33,013 nt of DNA from Bacteroidaceae bacterium (GTDB taxonomy: Bacteria > Bacteroidota > Bacteroidia > Bacteroidales > Bacteroidaceae), in contig JAKSIY010000016.1 of assembly GCA_024398535.1 (NCBI GenBank), forward strand, positions 1 to 33,013, read 5' to 3'. Of this stretch, positions 7,635 through 15,853 are shown piece after piece (positions within the stretch are counted from its first letter, which is position 1; each line of letters begins with the position of its first letter). The notes beneath the pieces were generated by a model. It worked only from the letters and a program-made list of their open reading frames with translations. It made no database searches and was not told the origin of the DNA. Position numbers and translations under genes: made by a program.

Positions 7635-9491
7635 ATGAGACTGCTTTCACAGGAAGAGGTTGCAATCCTGAAGAACAACGGCTGTACAGCCCAGGATTGG
7701 TCTGCCATTCTGGTTGCAGAAGAGGGTTTCTGTGCTGACCGTCTGAAGGATGTGCAGTTCTACGGATGGGCTCAGATTGGCGCTAACAGCGGCTTTATTG
7801 AGGTGACCAAGGGTTTCAGTAAGCCGTGCGGAATCAGGAATGCCACGCTAAGGGATGTTGAGATTGGCTCTGGCTGTCTTATTGAGAATGTTTATGGCTA
7901 TATAAACAGGTATAGGATTGCCGATGACTGTCTGATAAGCAATGTGCATTGCATTGAGACGACCCAGGAGGCATCGTTCGGCGAGGGTAATGTGATTCCT
8001 GTTCTGAATGAGGTTGGTGACGGTAATGTCATGATCTTTGACGGTCTGTCTTCACAGATGGCCAGTCTGATGGTGAAATATGAGTCTGACAAGGCGTTCA
8101 CGGAGGCTATCCGCAAGGTGGTCCGTGAGTATATTGCTGAAAGAAGGAAGAAGGCTGTTTCAGGTACCGTCAACCAGCGTGTACGTATTGTGAACGTGGG
8201 GCAGATAAGGAACTGCCACATTGGTAAGGATTGTGTAATTGATGGGGCTCAGCTGCTGCAGGAGTGTACGCTGAGGAGTTATCCTGAGGCTCCGGTTTAT
8301 ATTGGCTCTGGTGTGATCTGTGAGAATTGCGTTGTTTACAACGGCTCTACAATTTCCAATAATGCCAAGCTTGAGGGCTGTTTTGTGGGTGAAGCCTGCA
8401 AGATTACTGATGGTTTCACTGCTGAAAACAGTCTTTTCTTTGCAAACAACTATATGTCTAACGGTGAGGCTTGTGCTGCTTTCTGTGGCCCGTTCAGTGC
8501 CAGTCACCACAAGTGTTCGCTTCTGATTGGTACCGAGCTGAGTTTCTACAATGCCGGTTCAAACACCAATTTCAGTAATCACGCGTACAAGATGGGTCCG
8601 ATGCATTACGGAACTCTGGAGCGTGGTACCAAGACGGCAAGTGGCAGCTATATTCTTCTGCCTGCCAGGATTGGAACTTTCAGTGTCTGCTTTGGTAAGC
8701 TGATGCATCACCCTGACACCCGTAAGCTGCCGTTCAGCTATCTGATTGCCTACGGTGAGGATATGTACATTATTCCAGGCAGGAACCTGACGACGGTTGG
8801 ACTGTACCGTGACATACGCAAGTGGCCTAAGCGTGACAAGCGTCCTGAGGGGGCCAAGAATTCAATCATAAACTTTGACTGGCTAAGCCCATTCTCTGTT
8901 GGCGCAATCATGACGGCAAAGCGTACTCTTGAGAAGCTGCTTGAGGTTTCTGGCGATGTTGAGACGTACAACTACCATGATTATATTATAAAGGGCAGTT
9001 CTCTGCATAAGGGCATCAAGTACTATGACATAGCTCTGCGCATATATATGGGTGCGGTCATGAAGCGTCACAGGCTTGAGGTTCCTGTGAGCTCTGTGGG
9101 TACGGGAAAATGGAGCGATCTGTCTGGTCTGCTTATTCCTGAGACTGAGGAGGCCCGTATTGTGGATGCCATCAGGAGTGGCAGCTTGAACACTGTTGAT
9201 GCAATCCGTGATGAGTTGTACCATGTGAACGAGAACTACAATGACTATAGGTGGGCATGGTCTTACCGTCTGATAAAGGAGTATTACGGTATTGAGGGTG
9301 AGATTACCCAAGAGCATGCCCAGAAGGTTGAGGCTGACTATATTGCTGCCAGAAGGGCCTGGATTGCAGAGATCCGTAAGGATGCCCAGAAGGAGTTTGA
9401 ACTTGGTGACGTAAGCCAGGAGACTCTGGATGATTTTGTCAACTCTCTGGACAAGGAGGTTGATTTTGAGAAATTGAAGTATTACTTGTAA
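7635..9491 (+). CDS. DUF4954 family protein with left-handed beta-helix repeats
   Basis: This is a 618-residue cytoplasmic protein with no signal peptide, recognised as the Bacteroidota DUF4954 family, whose function I do not know. Two stretches have the hexapeptide rhythm of left-handed beta-helices: about residues 70-110 (IGSGCLIENVYGYINRYRIADDCLISNV) and about 190-270 (VGQIRNCHIGKDCVIDGAQ and onwards). This fold is shared with the acyltransferase part of GlmU and with LpxA and other sugar-nucleotide acyltransferases. The C-terminal third is helical and charged. It lies six bases after nagB and 15 before glmS, so a role in amino-sugar metabolism is a reasonable inference. I see no catalytic motif that would specify a reaction. 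Confidence 0.8.
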   Translation: MRLLSQEEVAILKNNGCTAQDWSAILVAEEGFCADRLKDVQFYGWAQIGANSGFIEVTKGFSKPCGIRNATLRDVEIGSGCLIENVYGYINRYRIADDCLISNVHCIETTQEASFGEGNVIPVLNEVGDGNVMIFDGLSSQMASLMVKYESDKAFTEAIRKVVREYIAERRKKAVSGTVNQRVRIVNVGQIRNCHIGKDCVIDGAQLLQECTLRSYPEAPVYIGSGVICENCVVYNGSTISNNAKLEGCFVGEACKITDGFTAENSLFFANNYMSNGEACAAFCGPFSASHHKCSLLIGTELSFYNAGSNTNFSNHAYKMGPMHYGTLERGTKTASGSYILLPARIGTFSVCFGKLMHHPDTRKLPFSYLIAYGEDMYIIPGRNLTTVGLYRDIRKWPKRDKRPEGAKNSIINFDWLSPFSVGAIMTAKRTLEKLLEVSGDVETYNYHDYIIKGSSLHKGIKYYDIALRIYMGAVMKRHRLEVPVSSVGTGKWSDLSGLLIPETEEARIVDAIRSGSLNTVDAIRDELYHVNENYNDYRWAWSYRLIKEYYGIEGEITQEHAQKVEADYIAARRAWIAEIRKDAQKEFELGDVSQETLDDFVNSLDKEVDFEKLKYYL

Positions 9492-9506
9492 CGAACTTGA
9501 AATACC

Positions 9507-11372
9507 ATGTGCGGAATAGTAGGATACATTGGTAAGCAGAATGCTTATCCGATTCTGATGAAGGGTCTCCATAGATTGGAGTACAGAGGTTATGACAGTG
9601 CCGGATGTGCCCTGATTTCTGCTGAGAGTGGCAGCCTGAATGTCTATAAGGCTAAGGGAAAGGTGTCTGAGCTTGAGGCTGTGGCCGGCACAAGAGATGT
9701 GTCGGGCAGCATCGGAATTGCTCATACGCGTTGGGCTACTCATGGTGTTCCTTCTACTGAGAATGCACATCCGCATATTTCTGAAAGTGGCAATCTTACT
9801 CTGGTTCACAATGGTATAATTGAGAATTACGCAACTCTGCGGGAGCAGCTGAAGGAGCGTGGCTATCATTTTCTGTCTGAGACTGACACTGAGGTACTTG
9901 TGCAGTTGATTGAGTATGTCATGGTCAGTAAGGACTGCTCTTTGCCTACTGCAGTACGTACTGCTCTTGGCCAGGTGTTCGGTGCTTATGCAATTGCCGT
10001 GATTGACAAGCGTCACCCGGACCAGCTGGTTGCTGCCCGCAAGTCCAGTCCGCTGGCTGTGGGTATTGTTGAGGGAAATGATGAATTCTTCCTGGCAAGC
10101 GATGCCAGCCCGATTGCAGAATACACCAAGCAGATTGTGTATCTGAAGGATGAAGAGGTTGCTGTAATTGAGCGCGGCAAGGAGCTGCGTGTATATGACC
10201 TGGCAGGTCAACAGGCCGATGCTGAGGTGAAAGTTGTTGACGTTGACCTGAGCATGCTTGATCATGACGGATATCCACACTTCATGCTGAAGGAGATATT
10301 TGACCAGCCTAACGTGCTGAAGGACTGCATGAGGGGACGCGTTGTTGAATCTACATACAGCCATGCACCGCAGGTTATACTGAGTGCAGTGACAAATAAC
10401 CGCCGTCAGTTGCTGCGTGCAAAGCGCATTGTGATTGTAAGCTGCGGTACCAGTTGGCATGCCGGTCTGATTGGCAAGCAGCTGTTTGAGCATTTCTGCC
10501 GCATTCCGGTTGAGGTTGCCTACGCCAGCGAGTTCCGCTACAGTGATCCGGTGATTGAGCCTGACGATGTAGTGATGGCTATAAGCCAGTCCGGTGAGAC
10601 TGCCGATACTCTGGCTGCAATCCAGCAGGCCAAGCAGCAGGGTGCCCTGGTGTTCGGAGTGGTGAACGGTGTCGGTTCGTCTATTGCACGTGAGAGCAGC
10701 ACCGGTACATACATTCATGTGGGTCCTGAGATTGGTGTGGCATCGACCAAGGCATTTACAGGTCAGGTTACCGTACTGACAATGATTGCTCTGGCTCTGG
10801 GAATGGCCAAGGGTACGGTTGAGCAGGATGAATATGAGGAGACTCTGAATGAGCTGCAACGTATCCCTGAGAAGATTGAGAAGGTGCTGCTGCAGAATGA
10901 TAAGATTCAGAGACTGGCACAGAATTTTGTATATTGCAGGAACTTCCTGTATCTGGGTCGTGGATACAACTACCCGGTTGCGCTTGAGGGCGCTCTGAAA
11001 CTGAAGGAAATCAGCTACATACATGCCGAGGGTTATCCTGCTGCTGAGATGAAGCACGGTCCTATTGCCCTGGTTGACGAGCAGATGCCTGTGGTGTTTA
11101 TTGCCACGCATCACCAGCTGTACCAGAAGATTGTGAGCAACATGCAGGAGGTGATTTCCAGAAAGGGACACATTCTGGCTATTGTAACTGAGGGTGACGA
11201 GCAGGTCAAGAAGATGGTGGACAATGTGATTGAGGTTCCACAGACTCTTGAGTGCCTGACTCCGTTGCTTACGGTAATCCCGCTGCAGCTGCTCTCTTAC
11301 CACGTTGCTGTTGCAAAGGGCCTGAACGTTGACCAGCCTCGCAATCTGGCTAAGAGTGTGACGGTGGAGTGA
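9507..11372 (+). CDS. glmS: Glutamine--fructose-6-phosphate aminotransferase (isomerizing)
   Basis: This enzyme makes glucosamine 6-phosphate from fructose 6-phosphate and glutamine, the entry step to UDP-GlcNAc for wall, LPS and capsule. The 621-residue product starts with MCGIVGYIG; Cys2 becomes the N-terminal nucleophile of the glutaminase domain after Met removal. HTRWATHG and the LEYRGYDSAG segment follow. Two SIS sugar-isomerase domains come next, with SCGTSWHAGL and SQSGETADTL in the first and GRGYNYPVALEGALKLKE in the second. The C-terminus ends in LAKSVTVE as expected. I saw no glmS ribozyme-like leader: only 15 bases separate it from the DUF4954 gene. The next gene begins nine bases later. 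Confidence 0.97.
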   Translation: MCGIVGYIGKQNAYPILMKGLHRLEYRGYDSAGCALISAESGSLNVYKAKGKVSELEAVAGTRDVSGSIGIAHTRWATHGVPSTENAHPHISESGNLTLVHNGIIENYATLREQLKERGYHFLSETDTEVLVQLIEYVMVSKDCSLPTAVRTALGQVFGAYAIAVIDKRHPDQLVAARKSSPLAVGIVEGNDEFFLASDASPIAEYTKQIVYLKDEEVAVIERGKELRVYDLAGQQADAEVKVVDVDLSMLDHDGYPHFMLKEIFDQPNVLKDCMRGRVVESTYSHAPQVILSAVTNNRRQLLRAKRIVIVSCGTSWHAGLIGKQLFEHFCRIPVEVAYASEFRYSDPVIEPDDVVMAISQSGETADTLAAIQQAKQQGALVFGVVNGVGSSIARESSTGTYIHVGPEIGVASTKAFTGQVTVLTMIALALGMAKGTVEQDEYEETLNELQRIPEKIEKVLLQNDKIQRLAQNFVYCRNFLYLGRGYNYPVALEGALKLKEISYIHAEGYPAAEMKHGPIALVDEQMPVVFIATHHQLYQKIVSNMQEVISRKGHILAIVTEGDEQVKKMVDNVIEVPQTLECLTPLLTVIPLQLLSYHVAVAKGLNVDQPRNLAKSVTVE

Positions 11373-11381
11373 CGCATTGCT

Positions 11382-12797
11382 ATGAGAAGATTTGTTCATC
11401 TATTGGTATTGCTGGTATTGTCTGCTGCCATAAGAGCGGCAGGACCGGATATGACGTGGGACAGACGGCAGATGTTTGCCCCTGATGATGCAGATGAAAC
11501 GATAAGTGGCCGGCTGGTAAACGCAGACTATCTGAAGTATAATTGGTTTGTCCAGGGTGGTCTGGACATGTCTTTGCAGAATCCATACGGTTATGATTTC
11601 AGTAATGTGTTTCCGAACGGGCGCTCATTTGGCGTGAATGCCTCTGTGGGACGTTGGTTTACGCCAGAGATAGGACTCCGTGCGCGCGTTAACTGGGAGA
11701 ATGGTATTGGTCTTTTTGAGAACAATGATCTGATCTGGCTGGCTCCGTTCAACCAACCGGGTGAGAATATGCGCAGGGGCGGGTATCTGAGCCTGGTGGG
11801 TGACATAATGTTTGACCTGAACTCAATGCTGATCGGTACGGGTAGTACTGGGCTTCTGGGCAACAGATGGCATGTGCAACCGTTTCTGAGGGCTGGCGGT
11901 GTAATGAATTATGGCACCGACAAGGGTGCTCCGCTGATAGGCGTAGGTATCTCAAACAGGATAAATCTGAATAACAGACGACTGAGTCTTTATGTAGATG
12001 CAGCTTATAATGGCGTGTCGAGCGGTTTTACCATGGATCCGAGCACTGCGACCGGTGTAGGTACGGGTGGTAATATGTATTTTGACCTGGATGTCGGCAT
12101 TACGTACCGTTTCCGTGGGCAGCTGAAAAGCTGGTATTCAAGAGGGGTGGCCGGTATGGCTGTCTGCTGGGATGACAGACCTTCTGTCCGTCCGGGCGGA
12201 AGTTTCTTCAAGGACTGGTTCCTGCAGTTCAGTCTGGATCAGACTCTGTACAATCTGTGTGAGACGGATTTCTCAGAGAGTTTTTCAAAGGGACGCACCG
12301 GAGGAGTGAACTTTGCGGTTGGCAAGTGGTTTTCTGAGCAGATTGGCATGCGTGGCCGCGTGAACTGGGAGAACGGTTTGGGTATTTTCAAAAACGACCA
12401 TCTGGAGTGGATTCCGTACGATGCCACTTTGCATGATAGTAATATGGATGGCGGTGGATGTATGCTGATAACGGCCGATTTGCTTCTGGACCTGAAGGGG
12501 TTGTTTCTTCGCTGGCAAAAGTATTACGATGAATGGTTTACGTTCTATGCTATAGGCAGGATGGGTCTGAGCAGCAACAGGTCGCTGAAGTCGGCATCGC
12601 CCCTGGTGGGACTGGGTGCAGGAACAAGATACCGGATTACTGACCGGGTGAGCCTGTTTGCGGAGAGTACGTATCAGGGTACTACAAGTGAGTATTTCAG
12701 CGGTATTTCCTGGTCGGGACCTACTGGTGGCGCTTTCAACGGCATCTGGGACTTCTGCCTGGGCGTTCAGTTGAATATTGGAGAGAGACTTTTCTGA
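11382..12797 (+). CDS. Outer-membrane beta-barrel protein with tandem internal duplication
   Basis: This 471-residue protein has an N-terminal signal peptide (RRFVHLLVLLVLSAAIRAA) and aromatic, alternating strands typical of outer-membrane barrels, ending in a Phe. It is built from two related halves. Residues about 55-245 and 279-467 align: WFVQGGLDMSLQNPYGY with WFLQFSLDQTLYNLCET, then RARVNWENGIGLFENNDL with RGRVNWENGLGIFKNDHL. Each half looks like one small OprF/porin-like barrel or half of a bigger one. It is encoded between glmS and manC in the export operon, so a structural or accessory role at the cell surface is likely, but I recognise no named family and no function can be given. 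Confidence 0.75.
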   Translation: MRRFVHLLVLLVLSAAIRAAGPDMTWDRRQMFAPDDADETISGRLVNADYLKYNWFVQGGLDMSLQNPYGYDFSNVFPNGRSFGVNASVGRWFTPEIGLRARVNWENGIGLFENNDLIWLAPFNQPGENMRRGGYLSLVGDIMFDLNSMLIGTGSTGLLGNRWHVQPFLRAGGVMNYGTDKGAPLIGVGISNRINLNNRRLSLYVDAAYNGVSSGFTMDPSTATGVGTGGNMYFDLDVGITYRFRGQLKSWYSRGVAGMAVCWDDRPSVRPGGSFFKDWFLQFSLDQTLYNLCETDFSESFSKGRTGGVNFAVGKWFSEQIGMRGRVNWENGLGIFKNDHLEWIPYDATLHDSNMDGGGCMLITADLLLDLKGLFLRWQKYYDEWFTFYAIGRMGLSSNRSLKSASPLVGLGAGTRYRITDRVSLFAESTYQGTTSEYFSGISWSGPTGGAFNGIWDFCLGVQLNIGERLF

Positions 12798-12818
12798 TTT
12801 AAGTGAAATTTACAAGAT

Positions 12819-13859
12819 ATGGCAAAGCATTTGGTTATTATGGCGGGAGGCATCGGAAGCCGTTTCTGGCCTATGAGTACTCCACAGAAGCCTAAGCAGT
12901 TCATTGACATTACTGGCTGCGGGCGTACTATGATTCAGCAGACGTTTGACCGTTTTGACGGCATCATTGATATTGATCACGTTTGGGTGGTTACCAGCGC
13001 CAGCTTCAAGGAGCTTGTGGCAGAGCAGCTGACGGGCATAAATCCACAGCACATACTGCTGGAGCCTTGCATGCGCAACACGGCCCCTTGTGTGGCTTAT
13101 GTGAGCTGGAAGATTCAGAAGGAGGATCCTGAGGCACTGATTGTGGTGGCTCCGTCTGACCATCTGGTCATGAAGACCGATGCTTTCAAGGCGGCCATTG
13201 CCAAGGGCTTTGAATTCGTGGCTCAGGGTGACCGCATCCTGACGCTTGGTATGACGCCGACACGCCCTGAGACCGGCTACGGATATATAGAGCAGGGAAC
13301 TGAGGCCTGCCCGGGTATCTTTAATCTGGCTGCGTTCCGTGAGAAGCCTGACCTGCAGACTGCCATCAGCTATCTTGAGAAGGGTGGCTATACCTGGAAC
13401 AGCGGTATGTTCATGTGGAGCGCTGCAACGATTGTTGAGGAGCTGCGCAAGTATGCGTCACAGATTGCCGGTGTGATGGACCAGATTCTGCCTGCCATGT
13501 TCACTGACAGAGAGCAGGAGGTGGTGAATGAACTGTTCCCTACTTGTGAGAAGATCTCTATTGACTATGCAGTAATGGAGAAGACGCAGGTTGCGTTTGT
13601 GCAGCCGGCTGAGTTCGGCTGGAGTGACCTGGGTACATGGGGCAGCCTTCATACGCTGACGGCCCATGACGATGCTGACAATGCCGTGATAGGTGATTCT
13701 GTCAGGATGATTGAGGCCAGTGGTAACATGGTTAAGGTCCCAGACGGCAAGCAGGTTGTCATCCAGGGCCTTAAGAACTGCATCGTCAGTGAGCACAATG
13801 GTGTGCTTCTGATCTGTCAGCTCAGTGAAGAACAGAGAATCAAGGAGTGGCACGACTGA
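12819..13859 (+). CDS. manC: Mannose-1-phosphate guanylyltransferase
   Basis: This enzyme forms GDP-mannose from mannose 1-phosphate and GTP, the donor for mannose and, after conversion, GDP-fucose or rhamnose derivatives in surface glycans. The 346-residue product has the pyrophosphorylase signature AGGIGSRFWPMSTPQKPKQF at its start, APSDH (Asp of the metal site), RPETGYGYIE and EKPD (the sugar-phosphate site), and GWSDLGTWGSL. It lacks the C-terminal phosphomannose-isomerase domain found in longer bifunctional versions. It is the last gene of the export operon, 21 bases after the barrel gene, and converges on the lipocalin gene nine bases away. Confidence 0.95.
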   Translation: MAKHLVIMAGGIGSRFWPMSTPQKPKQFIDITGCGRTMIQQTFDRFDGIIDIDHVWVVTSASFKELVAEQLTGINPQHILLEPCMRNTAPCVAYVSWKIQKEDPEALIVVAPSDHLVMKTDAFKAAIAKGFEFVAQGDRILTLGMTPTRPETGYGYIEQGTEACPGIFNLAAFREKPDLQTAISYLEKGGYTWNSGMFMWSAATIVEELRKYASQIAGVMDQILPAMFTDREQEVVNELFPTCEKISIDYAVMEKTQVAFVQPAEFGWSDLGTWGSLHTLTAHDDADNAVIGDSVRMIEASGNMVKVPDGKQVVIQGLKNCIVSEHNGVLLICQLSEEQRIKEWHD

Positions 13860-13868
13860 TTCCGGCCA

Positions 13869-14411
13869 CTACTTCTGACTGACCCACACCAGCTTTGATG
13901 TGTCATAGCCACGGCCCCGGGCTTCCCAGAGCAGGTCGGCTATGGTCTCCTGAGGCAGCTCAGGGGTGCGTGACAGGATCCACAGGTACCTTGAGGACGC
14001 GCCTCCTACCAGGACGTAGCTGTAGTCAGGCGCCAGCATAAGGATTCTGTAGTCTGAGTAGAACGGACGGAAGAATGACACACGCAGTCTGCCGTTGACG
14101 GCAGTTGTCTTTGCGATGCCTTCAGATTCACGGTACTTTCCGTTCTTGATACCGTTGTTTCTGAACTTGATCTTCCCGTTCGTCTTAAGTGAATACTGCG
14201 CGGTACAATGCGTCATACCTTTTTCAAAGGCGTGATCATACCGCGCAATTTCGTACCACTTACCCAGATACCTGTCCAGGTCAACGCGTGTTGCGGTTGG
14301 GGTGTTGTTTACTGCGTCCGTCTTGATTGCGGACTTGAAGCTGAACAATAAAGTCAGCACTCCTGCTACGATGATTGCAAACAGCATAATGCTGGAAATC
14401 CATTTTAACAT
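13869..14411 (-). CDS. blc: Lipocalin family protein (Blc-like)
   Basis: This 180-residue protein is a bacterial lipocalin. The lipocalin signature GKWYEIARYDHAFEKG appears at about residues 50-65 and the closing Arg-containing strand LWILSRTPELP near 145-155. The N-terminus is a hydrophobic segment (ISSIMLFAIIVAGVLTLLF) without a lipobox Cys, so it is more likely an inner-membrane-anchored or signal-cleaved periplasmic form than a lipoprotein like E. coli Blc. The family binds lipids or other hydrophobic ligands and is linked to envelope stress and membrane repair. It is a single gene, divergent from uxaB; GCACAAAAGTGC at 14434-14445, just upstream, is a small palindrome overlapping a near-match -7 box. 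Confidence 0.9.
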   Translation of the reverse strand: MLKWISSIMLFAIIVAGVLTLLFSFKSAIKTDAVNNTPTATRVDLDRYLGKWYEIARYDHAFEKGMTHCTAQYSLKTNGKIKFRNNGIKNGKYRESEGIAKTTAVNGRLRVSFFRPFYSDYRILMLAPDYSYVLVGGASSRYLWILSRTPELPQETIADLLWEARGRGYDTSKLVWVSQK

Positions 14412-14545
14412 GACTTTGTTTGTTTTTTAACTCGCACAAAAGTGCATCGAGTACAGGCTGTGGATAGTGTGTTCTGTAAAAATCTTAGGGAATTTGATGG
14501 TTTGAGCGGAAAAGCTGTGTAATTTAGCCCAAAATAAGCTTGAAT

Positions 14546-15844
14546 ATGAGTAAGAACGTGAAGATAGTACAGTTTGGCGAGGGTAATTTCCTGCGCGCAT
14601 TCGTTGACTGGATGATGCTGCCTGATACTGTGGCGGTGGTAAAACCAAGACCGGGAGCGGGCCTTGAGAGGCTCACTGCGCATGGTTGTCGCTATGAGGT
14701 CTGTCTGCAAGGACAGCTTGACGGACAGTTGGTTGATACGACTGAGCAGGTCTGCAGCATTGCCTGCGCAATCAATCCGTATGAAGATGTTGAGGCATTC
14801 TGGGAACTTGCAGTGAATCCGCAGGTTGAGTTCGTAATCAGCAATACGACCGAGGCGGGCATAGTCTTTGACCCTTCATGCCGCCTGTCCGATGCCCCTG
14901 CGTTGAGCTACCCCGGAAAACTGGTGCAGTTCTTATATAAGAGGTATAAGGGCCTGGTGCAGACCGCAACTGCGGCTGGGCAGTTTGGGGTGACCATTCT
15001 GCCGTGTGAGCTGATTTTCCATAATGGCAAGCATCTGAAGGAGTGCATGCATCAGTACATGGAGCTGTGGCAGCTGCCTGAGGATTTCCGCGTGTGGGCC
15101 GATGCCTGCTGCCCTGTGTATAACACTCTGGTTGACAGAATTGTGCCGGGAGGTCCGGATTATTATAAGGTGGTGGCAGAGCCGTATCATCTGTGGGTGA
15201 TTGAGGGCCCTGAGGCGCTCAGAGAGAGGCTGCCCCTGCGGTCCGGAGAGCTGAATCTGGTGCTCACCGCAGATGAGAATCCGTATCACCTGCGCAAAGT
15301 GACCCTGCTGAACGGTCCGCATACAGCCATGAGTGCTGTGGGCCATTTGGCTGGGCTTGAGACGGTACGTGAGTGCATGCTGCATCCCGTTGTGGGCAAG
15401 TATGTGGAGCGTGTGATGATGCAGGAGCTTTTGCCAACCGTTCCACTGCCTGAGGCTGAGATGCTGAAATTCGCAGACAGTGTAAAGGACCGTTTTCTGA
15501 ATCCGTTCGTGAAGCACGCGCTGACCAGCATCATGCTGAACAACATATCAAAGTTCGTTACCAGGGACCTTCCTGCAATGCGCTGGCACTTCTGTAACAG
15601 CGGTGTCCTGCCTCAGGGACTGGTGATAGCCCTGGCAGCAAACCTGATCTGTGCAGAAATAGGTGCGGACGGAGATCTGGCAAAGGTGACCGATGCTGAG
15701 GGATTTGCTTCAAAGCTGGCATCGGGTCTGGCCGATGCTCAGGTATGGGGCGCAGACCTGACGGCAGAGATGCCTGGCTTGAGGGAGCAGGTTGAGAGCA
15801 TTATCTGCAGGATTGTAAAAGAGGGAATGCTCTCTGTTCTTTGA
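14546..15844 (+). CDS. uxaB: Tagaturonate reductase (altronate oxidoreductase)
   Basis: This NADH-dependent enzyme reduces D-tagaturonate to D-altronate in galacturonate catabolism. It belongs to the mannitol dehydrogenase superfamily: the N-terminal dinucleotide site reads VQFGEGNFLRAFVDWM, and the C-terminal domain contains the KVTLLNGPHTAMSAVG motif with the catalytic Lys/Asn/His pattern. The 432-residue product is shorter than the roughly 480 of classical UxaB, mostly because the region after DWMM is compressed. The ATG at 14546 is preferred to the in-frame TTG at 14540. A TAATTTAG at 14520-14527 is a one-mismatch -7 box. The gene ends nine bases before uxaA, the next pathway step. Confidence 0.9.
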   Translation: MSKNVKIVQFGEGNFLRAFVDWMMLPDTVAVVKPRPGAGLERLTAHGCRYEVCLQGQLDGQLVDTTEQVCSIACAINPYEDVEAFWELAVNPQVEFVISNTTEAGIVFDPSCRLSDAPALSYPGKLVQFLYKRYKGLVQTATAAGQFGVTILPCELIFHNGKHLKECMHQYMELWQLPEDFRVWADACCPVYNTLVDRIVPGGPDYYKVVAEPYHLWVIEGPEALRERLPLRSGELNLVLTADENPYHLRKVTLLNGPHTAMSAVGHLAGLETVRECMLHPVVGKYVERVMMQELLPTVPLPEAEMLKFADSVKDRFLNPFVKHALTSIMLNNISKFVTRDLPAMRWHFCNSGVLPQGLVIALAANLICAEIGADGDLAKVTDAEGFASKLASGLADAQVWGADLTAEMPGLREQVESIICRIVKEGMLSVL

Positions 15845-15853
15845 TGACTTGAT

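Noticed and set aside
9492..9506. A glmS ribozyme in front of glmS
   Set aside because: Only 15 bases separate glmS from the upstream gene, so there is no room for one.
8883..11399. An 838-codon open frame on the minus strand opposite glmS and the end of the DUF4954 gene
   Set aside because: It lies wholly antisense to two clearly recognised genes, has no domain, and its composition (rich in Leu, His, Asn, Gln) is what reverse-reading of biased codons gives.
13846..13870. AGTGGC/GCCACT stem between manC and the lipocalin gene
   Set aside because: Only six pairs and no T-run; too weak to call a terminator.
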